From Thermoplasmata archaeon (GTDB taxonomy: Archaea > Thermoplasmatota > Thermoplasmata > Lutacidiplasmatales > UBA184): DNA of 64,000 nucleotides. Positions within the stretch are counted from its first letter, which is position 1; every line of letters begins with the position of its first letter. The DNA lies in the NCBI GenBank assembly GCA_028864975.1, contig JAGWLG010000001.1, positions 62,001-126,000 of the forward strand. The letters run 5' to 3'. Of the stretch, positions 38,843 through 47,487 are shown one piece after another. The notes under the pieces were generated by a model, which ran no database searches, was not told the DNA's origin, and was given only the letters and a program-made list of their open reading frames with translations. Made by a program: the position numbers and the translations under genes.

Positions 38843-40038
38843 GGGGCCTCCCCTCCACGACCGCCGGCGCGCGTGGGGCTGTGGACACGCTCGAGCGCCT
38901 TCGCCAGGACCCGCCGAAGCTCGTGGGCCTGGGCCTCCCATGTCCACTGGGCAAAGGCGGCGTGCCCACTCTCCCCGACGCGCCGCATCCGTCCGGGATC
39001 GTGAGCGAGCTCGACGAGGACATCGGCGAGGGCCTTGGCATCGCCCGTGGGGACCTCGAGGAGGTCCCTTCCGCGGGTCCCTAGGTCCACGGAGACGTCC
39101 GGCGTGGTCACGATGGGAAGTCCTAGGGCGGCCGCTTCGGGGATCGGAAGAGGTGAGCCCTCGTAACGGGTCGGGAAGACGAAGGCATCCGAGGCGGCGA
39201 GCATCCTTCGCTTCTCTTTCCCGTCGATGAAACCGAAGCCGATCTCCTCCTCGGTGGTGTCCTTCGTGCTCCCAGCCTGCAGGATCCTCCAAGGGGCCCC
39301 TCGCGCGCGAGCGAGATGGACGGAGTCTCGCAGCACGTCCAGTCCCTTGCGCTTCCAGTCGACGCCGACGAACGACGCATAGAACGTACCCTCAGGCAAG
39401 CCGAGATCGGACCGTGCTTGACGACGTTCCTCGGGGGAGATGGGCGGGACCGGGTCGAACCCGTTCGGCAGTACCGCGATCTTCTCCTCCGGGATGCCGT
39501 ACAGGGCTCGCAGATCGCGACGGTTCATCGAGGAACAGGCGATGATGAGGTCCGCCTTGCGTACGTTCCTCTTCTCGAACCAAGGGATGATCCAGCGTTC
39601 GAAACCCAACCCCAGCTGATCTCGGGGCCGGGTACGCTCCCCGAAGCCAAGGAAGCGGGGGCCCACTCCCTGGAACCAGTCGACGCCCAGGATCCCCAGC
39701 CTATGTGCGCGGTTGAAGAGCCACCCCGCCCCGGAGTCGGCGGTGGAGATGATCACATCGAAGGAGCGGTCCAGCTCTCCTCGGACCCGCAGGGGTACCT
39801 CCCAACTGGGCAGCCGCGTGCGCCCTCCCGAGCTCCAGCTGCGGACGGGGGCAGCTTGGATCCCCTCCCAAGAAGGGGCACCACGAGGACGGCCATCGCG
39901 CGTTGGGTAGAAGGCGACCACCTCGTCCCCTTCGGCGACAAGGACCCGGCCGACGGCGCGGAGGAAGCGGGTGTGGCTCCAGATGCTCTCAGCCGGGTGG
40001 GCGTGGAAAACGATCCCGATCTTCATCGCCACGACCAC
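38839..40038 (-). CDS. Glycosyltransferase family 4
   Basis: The 399-residue protein begins MKIGIVFHAHPAESIWSHTRFL (from codon 5). It contains IACSSMNRRDLRALYGIPEEKIAVLPNGFDPVP in the hinge, FVGVDWKRKGLDVLRD, and the donor motif FPTRYEGSPLPIPEAAALGLPIVTT (E-x7-E). This is a standard retaining GT4 enzyme. A CGATATAATG element (40061-40070) sits 28 nt from the GTG at 40038, giving a leaderless start there or a 14-nt leader for ATG 40026. Coupled to the next glycosyltransferase. Confidence 0.92.
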   Translation of the reverse strand: MVVAMKIGIVFHAHPAESIWSHTRFLRAVGRVLVAEGDEVVAFYPTRDGRPRGAPSWEGIQAAPVRSWSSGGRTRLPSWEVPLRVRGELDRSFDVIISTADSGAGWLFNRAHRLGILGVDWFQGVGPRFLGFGERTRPRDQLGLGFERWIIPWFEKRNVRKADLIIACSSMNRRDLRALYGIPEEKIAVLPNGFDPVPPISPEERRQARSDLGLPEGTFYASFVGVDWKRKGLDVLRDSVHLARARGAPWRILQAGSTKDTTEEEIGFGFIDGKEKRRMLAASDAFVFPTRYEGSPLPIPEAAALGLPIVTTPDVSVDLGTRGRDLLEVPTGDAKALADVLVELAHDPGRMRRVGESGHAAFAQWTWEAQAHELRRVLAKALERVHSPTRAGGRGGEAP

Positions 40039-40060
40039 GCGCCCACCGTCCTACGGCCAC

Positions 40061-40070
40061 CATTATATCG
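40061..40070 (-). promoter_or_regulatory. TATA box of the glycosyltransferase pair 40038-37799
   Basis: CGATATAATG on the minus strand is centred 28 nt before GTG 40038. Confidence 0.55.
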
Positions 40071-40274
40071 AAGCTTCCGGGTGGCCGCCCCCAAGGTTGT
40101 CGGAGCGCGGGCCCCTTCGTCCGGGTGCGAGCCGTCCGCGTGGGGCCTTCCATCGCTTGCGCTTCAGGTGGAGCTCGCCGGAGTTGCTGTCAAACCTGCT
40201 TGACCGCCGGTTATAGACCCCGAGCCCGCGTAGAACGGAGTGTCCAGGGTCATGCGGTCGCCCCGGAAGGGTCT

Positions 40275-41309
40275 ATGTCGTGGGGGAGCGTCGCTCGCGC
40301 CCTATCGGGTGCGCTCGGGGCAACTTTCGTCCTCCTCCTCTTGCTCGGAGGAGCGGTCTCCTCGGCGTCGGCGGCGCCTAGCAGGTCGGAGGGCGGGGTA
40401 CCGGACCCTCCGGCTTTCGATGTCGAGATCGCGGCCACCCCTCAGACCGGTCCGCCACCTTTGGACGTGAGCTTCGCGGCAGCGGTGGCGGGGGCCGTTG
40501 GGTCGGTCAACATCACCTGGCAGTTCGGAGATGGCGGCACGTCCCGAGGAGTGGACGCGACCCACCTCTACAAGGTTCCCGGGACCTACACGGCGAAGGC
40601 GATCGCGGTCGACAGCACGGGTAGCTCGGCGTCCGCCGAGATGAACATCTCGGTGGGGGCCGCGGCGGTGGCGAGCTCGGGGGATTGGAACTTCTTCGGG
40701 CTCTCCCTCGGTGAACTCCTGATCCTGGCCGCGATCGTGGCAGGAGCCGCGCTCTTGGTAGGACCGGTCCTTCGGCTCGCTCACCTGGAGCGGTTCGTCA
40801 TGGAGCGGGGAAGGCGCCCCGTCCGTGGTGTAGCGGCCCCCTCGGGGGGCCCGGACCTCCTTCCCGGTGGGCGGCCGGTTCCCATGGCTTTCGTTCCCTT
40901 TTCGCTGGGACTTCGGTCCGTGGCGCGAACCATTCATCGACGGCCAGGAGGGGACGTGAGCTCCCTGCCCGAGGTGAAGGTGGCTCCATGGCCCGCTCCT
41001 TCCCCTCCCCGGTCCAGCTCCCGCACGCGGATCACCCGACGAGGCGACCCCCAGGTCCCGGGGGTCATCTGGGTCCGCTCTCCCGGGGCGGCTTGGGAGA
41101 GGGTGGGCACGCTCCCCTGGGCGAAGGCCAGCTTTCCATGGCTCGAGGCGTACCGGCGGACCAACGGTCTCACGGCCGAGACCTGGGTCTGGGTGCTGCC
41201 GAAGGGATCACGGCCGACCTCGGCTCCCTCCCGGGTGGGGAACGCGCCGACGAGCGCTCCTCCGCGCGGGCCCGCCCCCCTCGGGCGAGCTTCGCTCCGG
41301 CGAGTATAA
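40275..41309 (+). CDS. Secreted/anchored PKD-domain protein
   Basis: The 344-residue product has a signal peptide or anchor (ALSGALGATFVLLLLLGGAVSSASA) and one PKD domain (PPLDVSFAAAVAG, ITWQFGDGGTSRG, HLYKVPGTYTAKAIAVD; about 55-135). A second TM follows (LLILAAIVAGAALLVGPVL), then a basic cytoplasmic tail of about 170 residues with a PGVIWVRSPGAAWERVG segment. The PKD domain lies outside. A GGTTATAGACC TATA-like site at 40207-40217 is upstream. It may link surface glycan or S-layer to the membrane; this is inference. Confidence 0.8.
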   Translation: MSWGSVARALSGALGATFVLLLLLGGAVSSASAAPSRSEGGVPDPPAFDVEIAATPQTGPPPLDVSFAAAVAGAVGSVNITWQFGDGGTSRGVDATHLYKVPGTYTAKAIAVDSTGSSASAEMNISVGAAAVASSGDWNFFGLSLGELLILAAIVAGAALLVGPVLRLAHLERFVMERGRRPVRGVAAPSGGPDLLPGGRPVPMAFVPFSLGLRSVARTIHRRPGGDVSSLPEVKVAPWPAPSPPRSSSRTRITRRGDPQVPGVIWVRSPGAAWERVGTLPWAKASFPWLEAYRRTNGLTAETWVWVLPKGSRPTSAPSRVGNAPTSAPPRGPAPLGRASLRRV

Positions 41310-41363
41310 GGAAGAGCAACTCTCCTCCCCTCCCCGGCGGGACACCCGGGAGGGCATCGGAGC

Positions 41364-42479
41364 ATGACCAAGGTCCTGGTCACGGGAGGGGCGGGGTTCA
41401 TCGGAGGGCATCTCGTCGACGCGCTCGTGGCCCACGGGGACCAGGTCCACGTTATCGATCCCCTTCTGCCGCAGGTGCATCCCTCCCCACCCGACTACCT
41501 GAACCCCAAGGCCAAGTATCACAAGAGCGACGTGGCGGAGGCCCGGGTCCTCTCGAAGCTGCTACCGGGGGCCGAGGTTATCTTCCATCTCGGTGCCGCC
41601 GTGGGGACCGCGCAGAGCATGTACCAGGTCGACGGGTACGTTCGTGAGAACTCCCTCGGGACCGCGAAGCTCCTCCAGGCGCTCATCGACCGGAAGCTTC
41701 GACCCCGAAGGCTCGTGGTCGCTTCGTCGAACACGATCTACGGGGAGGGCCGGTACCGCTGCGCCAAGTGCGGGCCCATCGCTCCGGGGCTCAGGAGCGA
41801 GGAGCAGCTCCTCAAGCACGACTGGGCGGTCCACTGCCCCATCTGTGGGGCTCCTGCGCAACCGGCTCCGACGGAGGAGGGGAAGCCGCTCGACCCGAGC
41901 ACCGTCTACGCCATGACGAAGTACGACGAGGAGAAGCTCTCCCTCATGATCGGGGAGGCCTACGGGATCCCCACCGTCGCGTGCCGCTTCTTCAACACCT
42001 ACGGGCCCCGCCAGCAGCTCCACAATCCCTACACGGGGCTCACCGCCATCTTCCTCAACCAGATCCGCAACGGCCACGCCCCGATCGTCTACGAGGACGG
42101 CTTCCAGACCCGGGACTTCGTGAACGTGCACGACATCGTGCGGGGTCTCCTCCTGGCGATGGAGCGCCGCGAGGCGGTGGGACACGCCATCAACCTTGGG
42201 ACCGGGAAGGGGACTTCGGTGCGAGAGGTCGCCCGGCTGCTGATGGACCTTGAGGCACGGGAGTTGCCGCTCAACACCCCGAACAAGTATCGCCCCGGGG
42301 ACGTGCGACATTGTACGGCGGACATTTCTCTCGCGCGCAAGCTCCTGGGCTACGAGCCCAAGATCGACCTCAGGACCGGTTTGGCGGAGCTCCACGCCTG
42401 GAGCCGCGAACGACGCACGGAGGACAAGGTCCGAGCCGCGAACCAGGAGCTCGTGGACCGGGGCATCCTCAAGGGCTGA
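41364..42479 (+). CDS. NAD-dependent sugar epimerase, probably dTDP-L-rhamnose 4-epimerase
   Basis: A 371-residue extended SDR. The NAD motif is VTGGAGFIGGH (6-16), the YxxxK pair is in STVYAMTKYDEEK, and FFNTYGPRQ is conserved. Between the central strand ending SSNTIYGEG and the YxxxK motif lies an insertion with CAKC and CPICG, a probable zinc site. This insertion, with EEQLLKHDW and PTEEGKPLDPST, is the pattern of dTDP-L-rhamnose 4-epimerases, which make dTDP-6-deoxy-L-talose. UDP-glucose 4-epimerase is the more general alternative. TGATG overlap couples it to the next glycosyltransferase. Confidence 0.85.
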   Translation: MTKVLVTGGAGFIGGHLVDALVAHGDQVHVIDPLLPQVHPSPPDYLNPKAKYHKSDVAEARVLSKLLPGAEVIFHLGAAVGTAQSMYQVDGYVRENSLGTAKLLQALIDRKLRPRRLVVASSNTIYGEGRYRCAKCGPIAPGLRSEEQLLKHDWAVHCPICGAPAQPAPTEEGKPLDPSTVYAMTKYDEEKLSLMIGEAYGIPTVACRFFNTYGPRQQLHNPYTGLTAIFLNQIRNGHAPIVYEDGFQTRDFVNVHDIVRGLLLAMERREAVGHAINLGTGKGTSVREVARLLMDLEARELPLNTPNKYRPGDVRHCTADISLARKLLGYEPKIDLRTGLAELHAWSRERRTEDKVRAANQELVDRGILKG

Positions 42480-43705
42480 TGGTCAGAGGAGGTCGCGCGC
42501 CAACGATGGTCCCCCCCGCTCGCACGGACCGACCCCGCCTCACGGTGGTCCGAGGCACCCAGGTCGCGAACCTCTCCGAGCTGCAGATCTACGCCCATCT
42601 CAAGGACCACGGCTTCGACCCCGAACTGCTGGGGGCCCGGAGGACCAACTACAAGGATAGTGACGTTCCGATGCCGGTTCGTCGGCTCGCCACGCCGCCC
42701 ATCGCTGGACGGATCAGCCGGACGGCCGCCGGCGGGTACCTGATCGGCCAGGTCTCCCCCTACCGCTACTTCCACGAGTACCTGGTCGGGTTCGACCGTG
42801 CAGTGCAGGATTCCGACATCCTCTTCCCCGTCGACTTCGGGCACCCGACGAGCTTCCAGTGCCTGAAGCACCGCCCTCGGGCGAAGGTCGTCGTCCAGGT
42901 CTGGGAGAACATCCCGTTCAACTGGCCGGAGGACCGGCCGCTCTCCCAGCACTACCGGGCCGTGTTGGAGAAGGCCGACTTCTTCGTGCCCTTCACGCGC
43001 AGCGCAGACCGCGCCCTCCGACGCATGGGGGTCGCCTCGGAGCGCCGCTCGCTGGTCTACTGTGGTGTCGACACGTCCGCCTTCCGCCCGCCCTCCAGCC
43101 AAGAGCGCGCGTCGGCACGGGCCCACCTCGGCGTCGGGGCGAACGACGTGGTGGTGACGTTCGTGGGTCGCCTGGGCTTCTTCAAGGGCATCTACACGCT
43201 GCTGGAGTCGCTCACGGAGGTGGACCGTCGGGTCCGTCTCCAGCTGGTGGGCGCGGGAGAAGAGCGGAAGGCCTCACGCCGAGCCAGGGACCTGGGCGTT
43301 GCCGACCGGGTCAAGTTCTGGGGGTGGGTGCCCCACGCGGAGCTCGGTCCCAAGATCCTCTGGGGGAGCGACCTCGTCGTGGCCCCCTCCGTCCCGACCG
43401 AGCAATGGCGGGAACAGTTCGACCAGTTCGTCGTGGAGAGCATGGCGGCAGCCCTCCCTGCCGTGGGGTCGAGGACCGGCGGGCTTCCCGAAGTCATCGA
43501 CCAGGGACGGACGGGCCTCCTCGTGACCCCGGATGATCCCGAGGAGCTCGCTCAGGGGTTGAACGTTCTGGCCACGGACGCGGCGCTTCGCTCGAAGATG
43601 GGGGAAGCCGCTCGGAAGCGGGTCGAGTCCATGTTCGACGCGAGGAAGAACGCCGCGACCCTGGGTGAGGTCCTCCGCTCCAAGGTCTTGGGACTCCCCG
43701 ACTGA
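42479..43705 (+). CDS. Glycosyltransferase family 4
   Basis: The 408-residue protein carries VVVTFVGRLGFFKGIYTLLESL at the start of the second domain, KFWGWVPHAEL, and the donor motif VPTEQWREQFDQFVVESMAAALPAVGSRTGGLPEVI. The first domain has SELQIYAHLKDHGFDPELLG, a common acceptor-side start. The ATG overlaps the epimerase stop (TGATG); an internal ATG at 42506 is possible. Being coupled to the epimerase, it is a candidate for transferring the epimerised deoxysugar. Confidence 0.92.
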   Translation: MVRGGRAPTMVPPARTDRPRLTVVRGTQVANLSELQIYAHLKDHGFDPELLGARRTNYKDSDVPMPVRRLATPPIAGRISRTAAGGYLIGQVSPYRYFHEYLVGFDRAVQDSDILFPVDFGHPTSFQCLKHRPRAKVVVQVWENIPFNWPEDRPLSQHYRAVLEKADFFVPFTRSADRALRRMGVASERRSLVYCGVDTSAFRPPSSQERASARAHLGVGANDVVVTFVGRLGFFKGIYTLLESLTEVDRRVRLQLVGAGEERKASRRARDLGVADRVKFWGWVPHAELGPKILWGSDLVVAPSVPTEQWREQFDQFVVESMAAALPAVGSRTGGLPEVIDQGRTGLLVTPDDPEELAQGLNVLATDAALRSKMGEAARKRVESMFDARKNAATLGEVLRSKVLGLPD

Positions 43706-43755
43706 GGCGAGAGCGCGCGTCGGGATCACGCGGCGGCTCGCCCGTCGACCCCGTC

Positions 43756-44985
43756 CTACTTCCCCGGTCCGTCGAGGACCCGATGGTAGGCGTCGAGCAG
43801 CCCCCGAACGTGGGCCGCGGGTCGGAAGAGCGCGACGTAGCGTTCCCGCCCCCGCCTCCCCCACTCCTCCATCCGCTTTCGGTCCGCGAAGGACTCGACG
43901 ATCGCCTCCGACCAGGCCGCCACGTCGCCCGGCGGGAGCAACCGCCCCTGCTTCCCGTCTTCCAACCAGTCCGGGATGCCTCCCAGGTGGCTGCCCAGGG
44001 CGGGGCGACCGCGCACGAAGGCCTCGAGCCCGACCAGGCCAAAGTTCTCGTAGCCATCCGAGGGGACCGCGAGCAGGTGGATCCTCCGGAAGAAGCGCTC
44101 CTTCTCTTCGCCGTTGACCCATCCAGGGAACTCCACGGCCTGGGCGGTCTCAGGCCCCAGAGCTCGGGCCCGGGCGCGAAGGGCGGGCTCGGCGGACCCT
44201 CTCCCGGCCAGGATGAGACGAAGCCCCGGGACCCGCGCACGAGCCTTGGCGAACGCCTCGAGCAGGGAGAAAGGGCCCTTGTACGTCTCCAGGCGCCCCA
44301 GGAAGCCGATCGTCGGCTCCCCGTTCGGGAGCGCGGGAGGCGCGGTCTCGACCGAGGAGGGTGCGTCGATGAACGGGGCAAGGACCTGCGTCGGACCAAA
44401 GCCGTGGCGCTCCAGGAACTGGGCGGCCGCCCGACTGGGGGCGATGAAGAGCTTCACCCGGGGAGCGACCCGCCGGCGGAAGACCCGGTCCTGAGCCAGC
44501 TTGTAGGGGATCCCCAGGCCGACGTGGCAGCCCGTGAACTGGCAACGGGGCAAGATCCTGCCTTCGCAGAGCCGCCCGTCGGGGAGGACCAGCGTCGCGA
44601 TAGGACAAACGAGCTTCGCGTCGTGGGCGGTCAGGACGGTCGGGACGGAGAGCTTGGAGAGGAGGCGGGCGAGCGGGACGAACCAGCTGTCGAAGTGGTG
44701 AACGTGGACGAGGTCGGGGTGGAACTCCTCGACCACACGGCGGAGCCGGAGCAGCCCGGGGGGCTCTGCCCCAAGGTCCTCGGCGAGGCGCCCGGGTCCC
44801 ATCCGAGCGAGCGGGAGAACCTCCTCCCACGGCTCCGGGCGGTACTCCGAGACCGAGGGGGCGTCCGTGATGCTGACGGTCTTCTGGGGGTGGCCCTCGG
44901 CCTCGAGCGCACGACCGACGGACCGCAGGTAGGACTCGGTCCCTCCCGGGGGCCCTGTCCAGTCGTTGATCCGCAGGACGCGCAT
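43756..44985 (-). CDS. Glycosyltransferase family 4
   Basis: The 409-residue enzyme begins MRVLRINDWTGPPGGTESYL with the glycine-rich acceptor loop. It has DLVHVHHFDSWFVPLARLL, TIGFLGRLETYKGPFSLLEAF and the donor motif SDGYENFGLVGLEAFVRGRPALGSHLGG. A four-cysteine insertion (KLVCPIATLVLPDGRLCEG, RCQFTGCHVG) resembles the zinc-like loop of some GT4 enzymes that use a VCP...C...C motif. It faces the 45069 gene head to head with a shared TATA region. Confidence 0.92.
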   Translation of the reverse strand: MRVLRINDWTGPPGGTESYLRSVGRALEAEGHPQKTVSITDAPSVSEYRPEPWEEVLPLARMGPGRLAEDLGAEPPGLLRLRRVVEEFHPDLVHVHHFDSWFVPLARLLSKLSVPTVLTAHDAKLVCPIATLVLPDGRLCEGRILPRCQFTGCHVGLGIPYKLAQDRVFRRRVAPRVKLFIAPSRAAAQFLERHGFGPTQVLAPFIDAPSSVETAPPALPNGEPTIGFLGRLETYKGPFSLLEAFAKARARVPGLRLILAGRGSAEPALRARARALGPETAQAVEFPGWVNGEEKERFFRRIHLLAVPSDGYENFGLVGLEAFVRGRPALGSHLGGIPDWLEDGKQGRLLPPGDVAAWSEAIVESFADRKRMEEWGRRGRERYVALFRPAAHVRGLLDAYHRVLDGPGK

Positions 44986-45020
44986 GGTCCCCGAGGCCCT
45001 CTCTCGAGGATGGCCGCACC

Positions 45021-45030
45021 GCCTATATCA
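45021..45030. promoter_or_regulatory. Shared TATA region between 44985 and 45069 genes
   Basis: GCCTATATCA lies 36 nt before ATG 44985 on one strand and 43 nt before ATG 45069 on the other. Either leader would be 15-18 nt. Confidence 0.45.
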
Positions 45031-45068
45031 TACGGGAGCTCGGGAGGGCGGAGCAGTGGGGTGCGAAG

Positions 45069-46469
45069 ATGCCGGCCGTGGTCGTGCTGGGGCTCGATTC
45101 GGTCCCGCCGGAGCTCCTCTTCCAGCGGTTCCTCCCTCACATGCCGAACGTCCGGGGATTGCTCGCGCGCGCGCTCTACGGGCCGCTGCGGACCTGCGAG
45201 CCCCCGATCACGGTACCGGCCTGGGCGGTCTTCTTCAGCGGGGTCGACCCCGGGACGCTCGGCGTGTATGGGTTCCGTCATCGGCGGGCCGGGACCTACT
45301 TCGACCAGTACACCCCCACCCCGTCAACGCTGCAGACCGCGCCCATCTGGGACCTGCTCTCTCGCAAGGGCCGACGTGTGGCGGTCCTCGGGATGCCCCC
45401 CGGGTACCCCCCTCCCGCCGTCAACGGGGTCTACGTCTCGGACTTCCTGACACCTGACAACGCCCCCGACAGCATCTACCCCTCCTCGCTGCGACCGGAG
45501 CTCGAGCGGGTCGCAGGCGGGCCCCTGGTCTTCGACGTCGAGTTCCGCCACGACGCTCGGGAGAAGCTCTTCGAGGAACTGCTCGCGATGACCCGTCAGC
45601 GGTGGGCGATCGCTCGGGAGGTCTACGCGCGCGGTCCGTGGGACCTCTTCGCGCTGCACGACATCGGCCCTGACCGCTTCCATCATGCCTTTTGGAAGTA
45701 CTTCGACCCGACGCACCCGCGCCACGACAAGGCTGGACCTTTCCTCGACATCGGGGAACGCTACTACGCGGAGCTCGACAAGGAGATCGGCGGGTTCCTT
45801 CGACAGGTTGGGCCCGAGAGCATCGTGCTCGTGGCGAGCGACCATGGCTCGAAGGCCATGGACGGATGCTTCTGCATCAATGAGTGGTTGATGCAGCAAG
45901 GGCTGCTTCGGCTCAAGGGGAATGCGCCACCCGCCGGTTCGCCCTTGGAAAAATGCGAGATCAACTGGAAGAAGACCTCGGTTTGGGGCGCGGGCGGATA
46001 CTACGCTCGCCTCTTCTTCAACGTCAAGGGTCGCGAGCCGGAGGGGTCCCTGAAGGGCTCGGAGGTGGCCAAGATGACGCAACGCCTTGAGCAAGAGCTC
46101 TCTCGAGTCAAGCGCCCGGATGGCCAACCCCTGGGAGTTCGTGTCGTCCGACCGGAGACCTCGTACCGCCAGGTCCGGGGAGACCCGCCCGACCTCATGG
46201 TCTACTTCGGCGACCTCGCATGGAGGTCCGCGGGGACCGTGGGCCACGGGAAGCTCTTCCTGGAGGAGAACGACACGGGGCCGGATGACGCGGTCCATGG
46301 CTGGGACGGTCTCTATGCCCTGGTCGATCCCCGAAGGAGCCCAGCTGCGGGTCAGGGAGGCGCCCGGGAGGACATTCTGAACGTCGCCCCGACCCTCCTC
46401 CGTCTCCTGGGGGAGACCCCGCCGAGCTATATGCAGGGTCAGCCCATCGCTCGCTGGATCCCCGAATGA
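45069..46469 (+). CDS. Alkaline-phosphatase-superfamily phosphodiesterase/nucleotide pyrophosphatase-like enzyme
   Basis: The 466-residue protein has the metal-site pattern of the family: VVLGLDSVPPELL (first Asp), EPPITVPAWAVFFSG with the Thr nucleophile, DIGPDRFHHAFW (Asp/His), and VASDHGSKAM (Asp-His). The C-terminal VGHGKLFLEENDTGPDDAVHGWDGLYAL supplies the last His. No signal peptide or TM is seen, so it acts in the cytosol. Substrates in the family are phosphodiesters, sulfate esters or phosphonates. Coupling to APS kinase by ATGA overlap suggests a sulfur or nucleotide link. Confidence 0.88.
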   Translation: MPAVVVLGLDSVPPELLFQRFLPHMPNVRGLLARALYGPLRTCEPPITVPAWAVFFSGVDPGTLGVYGFRHRRAGTYFDQYTPTPSTLQTAPIWDLLSRKGRRVAVLGMPPGYPPPAVNGVYVSDFLTPDNAPDSIYPSSLRPELERVAGGPLVFDVEFRHDAREKLFEELLAMTRQRWAIAREVYARGPWDLFALHDIGPDRFHHAFWKYFDPTHPRHDKAGPFLDIGERYYAELDKEIGGFLRQVGPESIVLVASDHGSKAMDGCFCINEWLMQQGLLRLKGNAPPAGSPLEKCEINWKKTSVWGAGGYYARLFFNVKGREPEGSLKGSEVAKMTQRLEQELSRVKRPDGQPLGVRVVRPETSYRQVRGDPPDLMVYFGDLAWRSAGTVGHGKLFLEENDTGPDDAVHGWDGLYALVDPRRSPAAGQGGAREDILNVAPTLLRLLGETPPSYMQGQPIARWIPE

Positions 46470-47077
46470 CGACGCCCCACCCGGCCCTGCAGCACGTCGC
46501 GAAGACCACTGGACCCCCTCCCATCCATCTCGCCAAGAAGCACGGTCGGCCCGGGTTCGTTCTGTGGATGGAGGGTCTCTCCGGCTCCGGGAAGTCGACC
46601 CTCTCGAAGACCCTCGCGGCCAAGCTCCACGCCGACGGTTGGAACGTCGAGATCCTGGACGGCGACGAGGTTCGTCAGGGCCTCTCACCCGACCTCGGAT
46701 TTTCCCGAAAGGACCGAGAGACCCATGCCCACCGTGTGAGCTACGTCGCTCGCGTGCTCTCGCGCAACGGGGTGGCGGTCCTCGTGGCCCTCATCACCCC
46801 CTACGAGAGCTCCCGCAAGGCCGCGCGGACCTCCGTCGGCGAGCGCTTCACCGAAGTGTACATCAAGGCCCCTCTGGACATCTGCCAGAAACGCGACGTC
46901 AAAGGACTTTACAAGAAGACCCAGTCAGGCCACGTGACCCAGATGACCGGGGTGGACGACCCGTTCGAGGAACCCGCGAACCCTGACCTCGTGGTCGATA
47001 CCTCGAGCGACTCCGTGGAGACCTGCGCAGGCGTGATCTTGGGCCACCTCAAGGCCAAAGGCTTCCTCCCGAATTAG
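46466..47077 (+). CDS. cysC: Adenylylsulfate (APS) kinase
   Basis: The 203-residue enzyme phosphorylates APS to PAPS. The P-loop is MEGLSGSGKST (about 35-45), followed by VEILDGDEVRQGLSPDLGFSRKDRETHAHRVSYVA in pieces, ALITPYESSR and TEVYIKAPLDICQKRDVKGLYKK. All are canonical CysC blocks. The N-terminal 30 residues are an extra. PAPS is the donor for sulfotransferases or the substrate of PAPS reductase; neither is in the window. Its place at the end of the glycan locus suggests sulfation of surface sugars, as inference. Confidence 0.94.
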   Translation: MTTPHPALQHVAKTTGPPPIHLAKKHGRPGFVLWMEGLSGSGKSTLSKTLAAKLHADGWNVEILDGDEVRQGLSPDLGFSRKDRETHAHRVSYVARVLSRNGVAVLVALITPYESSRKAARTSVGERFTEVYIKAPLDICQKRDVKGLYKKTQSGHVTQMTGVDDPFEEPANPDLVVDTSSDSVETCAGVILGHLKAKGFLPN

Positions 47078-47079
47078 GG

Positions 47080-47190
47080 CTCGCCGAGTCCCCTCCACGA
47101 GACGGGCCTCTCGTCGATAGGCCGACCGGATCTCATCGGGCGAGGCCCGCGCGCGACCTCGACGATCCGGTAGAGATTCTGGCTCACCAT
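47080..47190 (-). pseudogene. Frameshifted J-domain (DnaJ N-terminus) remnant
   Basis: From an ATG at 47190 the minus strand reads VSQNLYRIVEVARG. One base out of frame it then reads ASPDEIRSAYRREARLVEG. Joined, these give a J-domain start of the usual kind (tyrosine-x-x-L-x-V then S/D-EEI-x-x-AYRR). The break falls in a GGG run where a fourth G would restore the frame. The HPD motif and later helices are missing, since the frame then enters the antisense of cysC. The intact ATG frame encodes only 36 residues. Confidence 0.45.
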
Positions 47191-47271
47191 TCACCGAGGG
47201 GCGATGCCCTGTTGCCCGAGGGCCTACTTGGGGCATCTTGGTTCCGCCGCACTCGCCCCTGGATCGGAGGC

Positions 47272-47433
47272 CTAAGCGTACTTCCAGCGGAGGATCTCCA
47301 CGACGAAAGCGGCGATGAGCCCCATCGCCACCACGACCTCGGGGGGGATCTTGACCGACTTGGTCTCCTCCATGTCGTAGTACTGGATGAGACCGGCCGC
47401 GGATTGAAAACCGCGGTTCTTCTGCTCGGCCAT
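47272..47433 (-). CDS. secG: Preprotein translocase subunit Sec61-beta/SecG (archaeal)
   Basis: A 53-residue protein. It reads MAEQKNRGFQSAAGLIQYYD, then MEETKSVKIPPEVVVAMGLI and AAFVVEILRWKYA. The AAGLIxYYDxEE block, followed by KIxPxxVV and a single C-terminal TM helix, is diagnostic of archaeal Sec61-beta, a small tail-anchored subunit of the SecYE channel. A CTTTTCTAC TATA-like run about 27 nt upstream (47455-47464) implies a leaderless transcript. Confidence 0.92.
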   Translation of the reverse strand: MAEQKNRGFQSAAGLIQYYDMEETKSVKIPPEVVVAMGLIAAFVVEILRWKYA

Positions 47434-47487
47434 GCGCCGGGAAAGGGCCCCTCAGGGTAGAAAAGGGTGTCGTTCCCCCCTCGGCTC

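Noticed and set aside
47078..47271. Full-length DnaJ or other chaperone gene
   Set aside because: Only two J-domain helices are visible, in different frames. The HPD motif and C-terminal domains are absent.
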